A DNA stretch of 15,417 bases from Chloroflexota bacterium (lineage in GTDB: Bacteria; Chloroflexota; Dehalococcoidia; GIF9; AB-539-J10): the NCBI GenBank assembly GCA_015222255.1, contig JADFUX010000001.1:1-15417 (forward strand), in the 5' to 3' direction. How positions within the stretch are numbered: the first letter of the stretch is position 1; each line of letters starts with the position of its first letter. Shown piece by piece: positions 9,206-15,417 of this stretch. The position numbers and the translations under genes were made by a program. The notes below the pieces were generated by a model. The model made no database searches. It worked only from the letters and a program-made list of their open reading frames with translations, and was not told where the DNA came from.

Positions 9206-9294
9206 GCTTCGCCCGTGAGATCTTGCGCCGAGCAAAGTGAAGGGGGGAGTTCATTTATGCTCGGAGGCTGCAAGTGGCATTCTAGGGGGCAAAT

Positions 9295-9867
9295 ATGGGG
9301 CAGATTTTTCGGCAGCTTGGTTTGACTTCCATTCCTCTCTTTGTAGCCATGGATTACGTTGGGAATTTGCCCATACTCATTGCCCTGACTCGAGACATGA
9401 CAACTTCACAGCGGAGCGGCACGGTGCGCTCGGCGATGCTCACTGCTTTTGCCTTGGGCTTAGGGTTCATTATCATTGGCCAGGCTGGTTTCCAATTCCC
9501 GGACATTGAGGTAGCTGATTTTTGGTAGCTGGTGGCATTATTCTGCTGGTTTTGTCCATCAAGGATTTGGTTACTGGAAGTAATGATAGAAATCAAGGAC
9601 TCGTCAACCGCCGAAGCTGTAGGAGTCGTCCCTCTAGGCACGCCACTAATCGCCGGGCCGGCAGTGCTTACTACTCTTCTTCTGCTTATTGACCAGTATC
9701 TTGTTGTCAATTTGGTGATAAGTTGGCTTCCCTTCAGGCAATGTAATCGAGTGGCAGGTTTTCTGGGTAAGAACGGAGTCACGGCTATATCCAAAATAGT
9801 CAGCTTGCTCCTGGCTGCCATTGCGGTAAAGCTGATTCGCCAGGGTGTTGTCACGTTTCTGGGATAG
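9295..9867 (+). pseudogene. MarC-family membrane protein gene broken by two compensating frameshifts
   Basis: The MarC (UPF0056) family comprises integral membrane proteins of about 200 residues and poorly known function. Family segments appear in order but in different frames. The ATG frame gives IPLFVAMDYVGNLPILIALTRD and ends at a TAG at 9526-9528. The -1 frame then carries LVAGGIILLVLSIKDLVTG (about 9522-9580). The original frame resumes with VVPLGTPLIAGPAVLTT and runs to a stop at 9865-9867 after SKIVSLLLAAIAVKLI. One extra T in the T5 run (9519-9523) and one A fewer in the AAA (9590-9592) would restore a single ORF. A stretch after LLLLIDQY looks shorter than in relatives, and the usual DPIGN reads DYVGN, which fits decay. 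Sequencing or assembly error is the main alternative. The start has AGGGGG five bases upstream. Confidence 0.8.
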
Positions 9868-9893
9868 CTTACCCATCATTTATTGAAATCAAG

Positions 9894-9899
9894 TATAAT
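9894..9899 (+). promoter_or_regulatory. Probable -10 box of the hsp20-lon-hydrolase operon
   Basis: A perfect TATAAT lies 21 bases before the hsp20 ATG, in the 53-base gap after the MarC pseudogene. No good -35 box lies 16-18 bases upstream and there is no extended -10 TGn. I saw no CIRCE element and no clear heat-shock sigma32 sequence. It may depend on an activator or another sigma factor. Confidence 0.45.
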
Positions 9900-9920
9900 A
9901 GTGCGAAGGAGGCGCGAAAG

Positions 9921-10364
9921 ATGATATTGCGAGGAGAGTGGGCTGAAGTCGTTATTAACATGCAGAGAGACATGGGGCGGGTGATGGATGACGTTGCCAG
10001 TCGCAAACCACCGGCAGTCCGTTTCTCTCCCAGAACTTGGCAACCAGCTATCGATGTTTACGAGACTGACAATGATGTAATGGTGCTTGTTGAGTTGGCG
10101 GGGGTTAAGCAGGATGAAATTGAGGTAATCGTTAACAACAATATCCTTACTATCAAAGGTGAGAGAAGGGATAGTAAGCGAGGTATGAAGCGAACTTATT
10201 CCCAAATGGAGATTCTGTGGGGGTCTTTTCAGCGAGAGATCCCCTTGCCTGTAAGTGTGAATACCAATCAGGTTAAAGCCTTTTATGAAAACGGTTTTCT
10301 GGAAGTCATCTTGCCCAAGCTAAACGAGGAAAAACCTTACCATATAGGTATAAAAGTCAGTTGA
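9921..10364 (+). CDS. Small heat-shock protein of the Hsp20/alpha-crystallin family
   Basis: This 147-residue ATP-independent chaperone binds unfolding proteins and keeps them refoldable, acting as a cytoplasmic oligomer. The alpha-crystallin domain spans about 41-134, beginning with WQPAIDVYETDNDVMVLVEL. It ends with the family signature A-x3-N-G-x-L, seen as AFYENGFL (120-127). The C-terminal I-x-I oligomerisation motif is present as IGI (142-144). The short N-terminal arm begins MILRGEWAEV. The start is well supported: GGAGG lies eight bases before the ATG. It is the first gene of an operon, with lon starting 13 bases after its stop, so a holding chaperone and a protease for damaged proteins would be made together. 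Identification is firm. Confidence 0.95.
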   Translation: MILRGEWAEVVINMQRDMGRVMDDVASRKPPAVRFSPRTWQPAIDVYETDNDVMVLVELAGVKQDEIEVIVNNNILTIKGERRDSKRGMKRTYSQMEILWGSFQREIPLPVSVNTNQVKAFYENGFLEVILPKLNEEKPYHIGIKVS

Positions 10365-10377
10365 TTGGGGAGCAGGA

Positions 10378-12750
10378 GTGGCTATTACACAAGAAACGAG
10401 AGAGACTATGGGTAAGTTCCGTATCCCCGAAGAACTGCCCATCTTTCCCAACAATGAAGCCGTAGTCTATCCCTCTCTCATTGTTCCGTTGGGCACAAAG
10501 GATGAGAGGGTAATCAAGCTCATAGACGACGCTGCTGCTGGTGACAAGATCATTGGCTTCTTCACACAACGGACGGGATCCAAAGAAGGTCCTCCCGATA
10601 GTCTGCACTCCATAGGCACAGCTGTCCTCATTGCTCGGATGCTCAAGTTGCCTGATGGCTCCATTCATGTCTTCTTGCAAGGCCTCTCGAGAATTAGACT
10701 AAAGGAAGTTAGCCAGATTGAGCCATACCTGAAGGCCAAGGTCGAGGTGGTTGAGGACAAGGTAGAGAAGACCACAGAGCTTGAAGCTCTTGTCAGGAAT
10801 CTAGCCGGCCTTTTTCAAAGGGTTGTTGAGCTAGCGCCCAATCTGCCCAGCGAATTAAATATCGCAGTGCTCAATATACCCGAACCTGGGAGCTTGGCTG
10901 ATTTTATCGCTGCCCACATTAACCTCAAGCTGGAGGAAGGACAGGAAATTCTAGAGGCCATTGACGTTGCTGAGCGAATAAGAAAGCTAACTACGTTTGC
11001 CAGCCGGGAGTTGGAGGTCTTGGAGTTAGGAAGCAAAATTCAGTCTCAGGCCAAAGAGGAGATGACTAAAGCGCAACGCGAGTTTTACCTTCGAGAGCAA
11101 TTGAAAGCTATACAGAAGGAATTGGGAGAGGCTGACGAGCGGACCTTAGAAATGAACGAGCTCAGAGAGAAGATTGTCGACGCAAAGTTATCTCCTCAAG
11201 CCAGCAAAGAGGCAGACCGGGAGCTTGACCGCTTGGCTAAAATGCCGCCAGCGGCTGCCGAATACACTGTATCGCGTACTTACCTCGATTGGCTGATCAA
11301 TCTTCCTTGGTCAAAAAGCACTGAAGATAATTTGGATATTGCTCGAGCTTCAGGCGTTCTGGATAAAGATCACTACAACCTGAACAAGGTGAAGGAAAGA
11401 ATACTGGATTATCTGGCGGTGAGGAAGTTGAAGCCCGATATGAAAGGGCCTATTCTGTGTTTTGTTGGACCTCCAGGGACAGGCAAAACTTCGGTAGGGC
11501 AATCTATAGCTCGTGCTTTGGGAAGGAAATTTGTGCGCATCTCCCTAGGTGGCATCAGGGATGAAGCGGACATCCGCGGGCATCGCCGCACATACGTAGG
11601 CGCTTTGCCCGGAAGGATTATTCAGGGGCTTCGTCGTGCTGAGTCTAATAACCCTTTATTTATGCTCGATGAGATTGACAAACTGGGTATTGATTTCAGA
11701 GGCGACCCTGCTGCCGCCCTTCTCGAAGTTCTCGACCCGGAGCAGAACTCCTCTTTTGTTGACCATTACCTTGATGTGCCCTTTGACTTGTCCAAGGTCA
11801 TGTTCATCACCACAGGCAACATCGTCGACCCCATTCCTCCAGCCCTGCTGGACAGAATGGAGGTAATTGAGCTGCCCGGCTATACTGAGGATGAGAAGCT
11901 CCATATCGCTAAGCAGTTTCTTATTCTCAAGCAGCTCAATGAGAATGGGCTGACTCCACAGCAGCTTGATATTGGCGATGAAGCTGTGCTTGCCATTATC
12001 AGGAACTATACCAGGGAAGCGGGATTGAGAAATTTGGAACGTGAAATTGGAGCTATCTGTCGCAAAGTTGCCCGCCAGGTAGCTGAGGGAAAGGAAGAGC
12101 CGACCACGGTTATTCCGGATAAGCTCCATGATTACCTTGGAGCTAAGAAATTCCATTACCAAACAGCAGAGGAAGCTGACGAGGTTGGTGTAGCTACCGG
12201 GTTGGCATGGACTCCAACGGGAGGCGATATCATCTTTGTTGAAGCTACGCTAGTTCCCGGGAAGGGCAATCTCACTCTTACTGGTAAGTTAGGCGATGTC
12301 ATGCAAGAGTCGGCAAAGGCGGCCCTTACCTATGCCCGCTCTCTGACTGCTCTTCATAAGCCTCAACTAGATGTTCCCACTAGCTTCTATGAAGACAATG
12401 ATGTCCATGTTCACGTGCCTGCCGGAGGTATACCGAAGGATGGGCCTTCAGCCGGCATCACTATGGCTGTGGCCCTGATTTCAGCTGTGACGGGGCGTTC
12501 GGTAAGCAAAGATATTGGTATGACCGGTGAGATTACACTAAGGGGCAAGATACTCCCCGTTGGTGGTATCAGGGATAAGGTATTGGCAGCTCACCGTGCT
12601 GGGCTCAGGAAAGTAATCTTACCGAAGGAGAACGAAAAAGATTTAGAAGAAGTTCCCCAGCAGGTTAAGGAAGAGCTTCAATTTATTTTTGCAGATAGAA
12701 TCGACGAGGCACTTGAGGCTGCCTTAGGGGATTCACGGGAGGTGCTTTAG
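10378..12750 (+). CDS. lon: ATP-dependent Lon protease
   Basis: Lon is a cytoplasmic hexameric AAA+ serine protease that degrades misfolded and short-lived regulatory proteins. The 790-residue product has every domain of LonA. The N-terminal substrate-binding domain covers about 17-210 and is followed by a coiled linker (about 220-270). The AAA+ module has Walker A GPPGTGKT (364-371), Walker B LFMLDEID (427-434) and a TTGN sensor segment. The protease domain carries the catalytic Ser691 in PKDGPSAGI and Lys734 in GGIRDKVLAAHRAG, the Ser-Lys dyad. The GTG start has GGGGAG five bases upstream; ATG 10408 is a weaker alternative because MAITQETRET would then be lost. It follows hsp20 by 13 bases and precedes the hydrolase gene by one base, so the three genes form one operon. 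No membrane segment typical of LonB is present. Confidence 0.97.
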   Translation: MAITQETRETMGKFRIPEELPIFPNNEAVVYPSLIVPLGTKDERVIKLIDDAAAGDKIIGFFTQRTGSKEGPPDSLHSIGTAVLIARMLKLPDGSIHVFLQGLSRIRLKEVSQIEPYLKAKVEVVEDKVEKTTELEALVRNLAGLFQRVVELAPNLPSELNIAVLNIPEPGSLADFIAAHINLKLEEGQEILEAIDVAERIRKLTTFASRELEVLELGSKIQSQAKEEMTKAQREFYLREQLKAIQKELGEADERTLEMNELREKIVDAKLSPQASKEADRELDRLAKMPPAAAEYTVSRTYLDWLINLPWSKSTEDNLDIARASGVLDKDHYNLNKVKERILDYLAVRKLKPDMKGPILCFVGPPGTGKTSVGQSIARALGRKFVRISLGGIRDEADIRGHRRTYVGALPGRIIQGLRRAESNNPLFMLDEIDKLGIDFRGDPAAALLEVLDPEQNSSFVDHYLDVPFDLSKVMFITTGNIVDPIPPALLDRMEVIELPGYTEDEKLHIAKQFLILKQLNENGLTPQQLDIGDEAVLAIIRNYTREAGLRNLEREIGAICRKVARQVAEGKEEPTTVIPDKLHDYLGAKKFHYQTAEEADEVGVATGLAWTPTGGDIIFVEATLVPGKGNLTLTGKLGDVMQESAKAALTYARSLTALHKPQLDVPTSFYEDNDVHVHVPAGGIPKDGPSAGITMAVALISAVTGRSVSKDIGMTGEITLRGKILPVGGIRDKVLAAHRAGLRKVILPKENEKDLEEVPQQVKEELQFIFADRIDEALEAALGDSREVL

Positions 12751-12751
12751 A

Positions 12752-13441
12752 GTGAAGCTGATTTTGGTTTCCGGAGCCGGGGGCACGGCGGAATTCTGGC
12801 AGTATCAAACAGAGCACTTCCCCAACGCTGAAGCTATCAATCTCCCGGGTCACCCTGATGGTGAGCTTTGCACCAGCATTGAGGATTACACCGATTGGCT
12901 GTGGGGCTACATCCTCAACCAAGGATATTCACTACCAGTTTTGGTCGGTCATTCGATGGGCGGAGCAATTGCCCAGATGTATGCTCTGAAATACCCTAAA
13001 GATATCTCGGGGCTAGTCCTTATTGGCACCGGTGCCCGGTTGAGAGTGGCTCCCCAAATTCTCTCCCTAGTTCAGGAGGGCATCGAAAATCGTTCTGTTT
13101 GGGTGCAAAATTTTCTCGAAGTCCAATTTAGTCGTATTGCCCCGGTGATGAAGGAAAAATTGATAAACAAATCACTTGAACTTGGGGCCAAAGTGCAGCT
13201 AAGCGATATGCTTTGTTGTGATGGGTTTGACATCATGGATAGAGTTCATCAAATTGAGGTTCCCACGTTGATCCTATGTGGTAGTGAGGATGAGATGACG
13301 CCGCCAAAGTACACCTCTTACTTAGCTGCTAGAATAAAAGGGTCGAATCTGACCGTCATCGATGGTGGCACTCACTATGTTTTCGCGGAAAAAGCGGAGG
13401 CTGTTAACCAGGCAATCGAGCAATTTGTAAATAGCCTTTAA
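12752..13441 (+). CDS. Alpha/beta-hydrolase fold protein
   Basis: This 229-residue protein has the alpha/beta-hydrolase fold and a complete catalytic triad: Ser68 in the nucleophile elbow GHSMGG (66-71), Asp180 in CGSEDEMTPP and His208 in GGTHYVF. The oxyanion-hole region is the N-terminal SGAGGTAEFW. There is no signal peptide, so it is probably a cytoplasmic esterase, thioesterase or lactonase. The substrate cannot be told from sequence. The GTG start comes one base after the lon stop, and GGGAGG within the end of lon lies nine bases upstream, so it is translated with lon. Its stop codon overlaps the stop codon of the convergent radical SAM gene in a shared TTAA. A role in stress or protein quality control is suggested only by position. 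Confidence 0.92.
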   Translation: MKLILVSGAGGTAEFWQYQTEHFPNAEAINLPGHPDGELCTSIEDYTDWLWGYILNQGYSLPVLVGHSMGGAIAQMYALKYPKDISGLVLIGTGARLRVAPQILSLVQEGIENRSVWVQNFLEVQFSRIAPVMKEKLINKSLELGAKVQLSDMLCCDGFDIMDRVHQIEVPTLILCGSEDEMTPPKYTSYLAARIKGSNLTVIDGGTHYVFAEKAEAVNQAIEQFVNSL

Positions 13442-15297
13442 CATGGAAGCTCGCTTAGCATGTTATGTTTATGCTGGCAACTCGCTTGCCACCTTTGCAA
13501 CCCACAACTGTTGCATTTCCCGTAACGGCAATCTGGAGTCTCTTTTCCTTGCCAGAGATTGTCGTATTCCCTGCTAAGGAATTCAGTGGTAACCCCGACA
13601 TCAATGTGGTTCCAGGGTAGAAGTTCATGTAAGGATCGCTCCCGATTAGCATAGAAAGCAATATCAAGCCCAGATTCCTCAAAAGCCTCAAGCCACTTCT
13701 GATAGTGGAAGTGTTCGCTCCAAGCGTCAAATCTGCAGCCTAGTTGCCAAGCTCGAAATATGACTTCTCCTAATCGGCGATCACCGCGAGATAGAGCTGC
13801 CTCAAGTCTGCTAGCTTTGGGATCGTGCCAGGACATTTTGATTTGCTGTCGGCGCAGCTTTTGCTGTAATAGCTCACGTTTATGAGTTAGTTGCTCTTCA
13901 TCCTCTTGTGCTAGCCATTGAAAAGGGGTATGAGGCTTAGGAATAAGGGGTGACAAGCCAATCCTTAGCGTGGGACGTTTCCTATCATCTCTTCGCAAAT
14001 GGAGTATTTTCTGCGCCAACATAGCAATGCCTTCTATGTCATCCATTGCTTCCGTAGGCAATCCCATCATGAAATAGAGTTTGATGCTCGCCACACCTTT
14101 GTCAAAAAGGCTAGCCATGATATCCAATATCAGTTCCTCGGATATGCTCTTATTAATGACGCGACGCAATCTTGCGCTTCCAGCCTCGGGAGCGAAAGTC
14201 AAATTGATTTTGCCCTGGGGCAACAACGAATCTACCAGTCGGGTTACCTTCTCGTCTAATCGAAGGCTAGGCAAGGACAACATGAGACCATCCTTATAGT
14301 GCTGCTGTGACAGGTCCTTGATGAGCTGTTCGATGTGTGGATAATCTCCAGTGCTTAAGGAAAGCAAAGATATCTCGCCGTAACCACAATTGGCGCAGAT
14401 CTTATTTGCCTCATCTATTACCTCTTCTCGCCCGCGTTCTCGCACCGGTCGATAGGTCATCCCAGCCTGACAGAAACGACAGCCTTGAGTGCAGCCTCGT
14501 TGAATTTCCATAGCGCCATGGTCATGCACTACTTCTATATAAGGGACGACAGGCTTACTGAAGTGAGGTGGAAGCTTAGTCATTATCCTGCGTTCGATCT
14601 TTGGAGCAGCTTCAGTTGTCTTCGGCACAAAAGTGGCCGTCTTGCCGTCCTTTTCATAATTGACCTCGTAGAAACTGGGGACGTAGACACCTTTAAGTTT
14701 GGCAGCCTGCGTCAATAACTCCCTCTTATCTGCCCTATACGCCCGGAAGACTCCGAGTAGCTCGAGCATTATTTCTTCCCCTTCACCGATTGCGAACAGG
14801 TCAATGAAATCAGCCATTGGTTCAGGATTAAGAGCGCAACTACCCCCGGCTATTACTAAAGGATAAGGATATTCCCTCTGAGAGCTAAACAAGGGGATCC
14901 GAGCCAAGTCGAGGATGTTAACAACATTGGTATAGGTAAGCTCATAGCCCAGAGAGAAGGCGATTACGTCAAATTGCTTTAGTGGGCGTTTGGATTCGAG
15001 GCTAAACAACGGAATGTCTTGTTTCCGTAAGACTGCCTCCATATCGACCCACGGGGCATAAACCCTTTCTGCCAGAACATCTACCTGACTATTGAGTATT
15101 TCGTAGAGGATAGGCAATGCCAAGTTTGACATCCCAATATCATAGATGTCGGGATAGCATAGTACAATTCTGGTGGGGATACTGTCCCAGTCTTTGATAA
15201 CGCTGTTCCATTCGCCGCCCACGTAGCGAGCAGGTCTGGAGACTTGGTTCAAGATGCTGCCAAAGCCGTTCATCCTGTGATTCGTTGGCTTGAGCAT
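13438..15297 (-). CDS. Radical SAM protein of the TIGR03960-like group
   Basis: This 619-residue protein is a radical S-adenosylmethionine enzyme with an N-terminal region resembling cobalamin-binding radical SAM proteins (DIYDIGMSNLALPILYEIL, 50-68; AFSLGYELTYTN, 113-124; GEGEE, 171-175). The [4Fe-4S] motif is C269-x3-C273-x2-C276 in RGCTQGCRFCQAG. A second cysteine group, C590-x4-C595-x2-C598 with C607, lies near the end, as in TIGR03960 relatives. Many relatives continue into a fused DUF2344 domain; this one stops before it and no separate DUF2344 gene is in the window. The reaction is unknown; RNA or tRNA modification has been suggested for such proteins, and I cannot test that here. The ATG at 15297 has no good ribosome-binding site but overlaps the stop of a short leader ORF (TAATG). 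ATG 15273 is an alternative start. Confidence 0.9.
   Translation of the reverse strand: MLKPTNHRMNGFGSILNQVSRPARYVGGEWNSVIKDWDSIPTRIVLCYPDIYDIGMSNLALPILYEILNSQVDVLAERVYAPWVDMEAVLRKQDIPLFSLESKRPLKQFDVIAFSLGYELTYTNVVNILDLARIPLFSSQREYPYPLVIAGGSCALNPEPMADFIDLFAIGEGEEIMLELLGVFRAYRADKRELLTQAAKLKGVYVPSFYEVNYEKDGKTATFVPKTTEAAPKIERRIMTKLPPHFSKPVVPYIEVVHDHGAMEIQRGCTQGCRFCQAGMTYRPVRERGREEVIDEANKICANCGYGEISLLSLSTGDYPHIEQLIKDLSQQHYKDGLMLSLPSLRLDEKVTRLVDSLLPQGKINLTFAPEAGSARLRRVINKSISEELILDIMASLFDKGVASIKLYFMMGLPTEAMDDIEGIAMLAQKILHLRRDDRKRPTLRIGLSPLIPKPHTPFQWLAQEDEEQLTHKRELLQQKLRRQQIKMSWHDPKASRLEAALSRGDRRLGEVIFRAWQLGCRFDAWSEHFHYQKWLEAFEESGLDIAFYANRERSLHELLPWNHIDVGVTTEFLSREYDNLWQGKETPDCRYGKCNSCGLQRWQASCQHKHNMLSELPC
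13439..13465. terminator. Possible hairpin terminator across the convergent stop codons
   Basis: TAACATG (13439-13445) and CATGTTA (13459-13465) pair perfectly over 7 bp. Inside them AAGC and GCTT make four more pairs around a TC loop. The structure begins at the hydrolase stop codon and lies within the last codons of the opposing radical SAM gene. On the plus strand it is followed by a weak T-rich stretch (TGTTTATG). The outer stem is AT-rich and the T-tract is poor, so termination is plausible but not certain. Confidence 0.35.
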
Positions 15298-15347
15298 TAT
15301 AGCCCGTCCGGGGTTCTGCCTTCAAGAATGGGGGGGCTCTTAGCCAT
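15297..15347 (-). CDS. Possible 16-residue leader peptide coupled to the radical SAM gene
   Basis: The ORF reads MAKSPPILEGRTPDGL and ends in TAA, which shares its last base with the radical SAM ATG (TAATG). Upstream lies AAGGAGGT (15365-15358), a perfect 8-base match to the anti-Shine-Dalgarno end of 16S rRNA, ten bases before the ATG. That site is the only strong one near the radical SAM start, so ribosomes may enter here and pass on by coupling. A C7 run lies inside the ORF, but neither a gain nor a loss of one base there joins it to the radical SAM frame. It has no known homologue that I recognise and may be only a translated leader. Confidence 0.4.
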   Translation of the reverse strand: MAKSPPILEGRTPDGL

Positions 15348-15348
15348 C

Positions 15349-15400
15349 GGTGGTAAGACCTCCTTCCTTTTATTCTCTTTGCTTCGGGATTCTTACCACC
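15349..15400 (-). promoter_or_regulatory. 10-bp hairpin holding the ribosome-binding site in its loop
   Basis: On the minus strand GGTGGTAAGA (15400-15391) and TCTTACCACC (15358-15349) are perfect reverse complements over 10 bp, with a 32-base loop. The strong ribosome-binding site AAGGAGGT sits at the 3' edge of the loop, its final T being the first base of the stem. The stem ends one base before the leader ATG. A folded stem would separate the ribosome-binding site from its start codon and should hinder initiation. The same repeat could instead be paired half-sites for a DNA-binding regulator. No clear promoter is visible before the window ends. Confidence 0.5.
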
Positions 15401-15417
15401 TTATCACTTTTCCACAC

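Noticed and set aside
9228..9264. Inverted repeat CCGAGCA/TGCTCGG after gyrA as a terminator
   Set aside because: The loop is 23 bases and no T-run follows, so it is no better than a chance repeat.
9237..9509. A 90-codon GTG-started ORF across the start of the MarC gene
   Set aside because: It overlaps the well-supported MarC segment in another frame, and its His/Cys/Trp-rich translation resembles no protein family.
9515..9530. Programmed -1 ribosomal frameshift in the MarC gene
   Set aside because: The T5 run would allow a slip, but a second opposite shift about 70 bases later is also required, no stimulatory structure is evident, and other signs of decay are present.
11656..12162. A 168-codon ORF antisense to lon
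   Set aside because: It lies wholly inside lon, which is intact and unmistakable; no ribosome-binding site or recognisable family supports it.
15140..15325. A 61-codon minus-strand ORF starting at 15325 that overlaps the radical SAM start
   Set aside because: It is out of frame with the radical SAM gene, has no ribosome-binding site and no recognisable family.
15349..15360. TGGTAAGACC as a FadR-like GntR-family operator
   Set aside because: It is only a partial match to the TGGT-N3-ACCA pattern and is better explained as one arm of the 10-bp hairpin plus the ribosome-binding site.

Overview
The window carries ordinary bacterial housekeeping and stress genes at roughly even base composition. 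Its gene set and protein flavour suggest an uncultivated Chloroflexota, most likely of the Dehalococcoidia. This is an inference from sequence style: a split B12-dependent mutase, a TPR gene fused to the start of gyrA, a COG2316-type HD protein and a TIGR03960-like radical SAM protein. No rRNA or marker tree was available. Genes fill almost all of the window; the longest gap is the 209-base divergent region at 2284-2492.

Layout. On the minus strand at the left, a two-gene operon encodes the large (526-2283) and cobalamin-binding (73-480) subunits of a B12-dependent acyl-CoA mutase. A divergent control region with a good sigma70-type promoter on each side separates it from a plus-strand run: uvrA (2493-5354), an HD-domain hydrolase (5357-5902), a TPR protein (about 5997-6782) and gyrA (6782-9205). 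Next comes a broken MarC-family membrane protein gene (9295-9867). It is followed by a stress operon of hsp20 (9921-10364), lon (10378-12750) and an alpha/beta hydrolase (12752-13441). The last gene, on the minus strand, is a radical SAM protein (13438-15297) that meets the hydrolase tail to tail. It has an unusual leader: a 10-bp hairpin with the ribosome-binding site in its loop, and a 16-codon ORF that ends in a TAATG overlap with its start.

How the genes fit together. The uvrA-to-gyrA run joins DNA repair and DNA topology functions with very tight spacing. Hsp20 and Lon form a coherent protein quality-control pair. The mutase operon points to acyl-CoA rearrangement, but two active-site positions differ from those of methylmalonyl-CoA mutase, so its substrate is open.

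I see no convincing wholly new system. The observations most worth following are the mutase active-site changes, the radical SAM leader, the paired frameshifts in the MarC gene, and the TPR protein coupled to gyrA. No tRNA, rRNA, CRISPR array, insertion sequence or phage gene was recognised.
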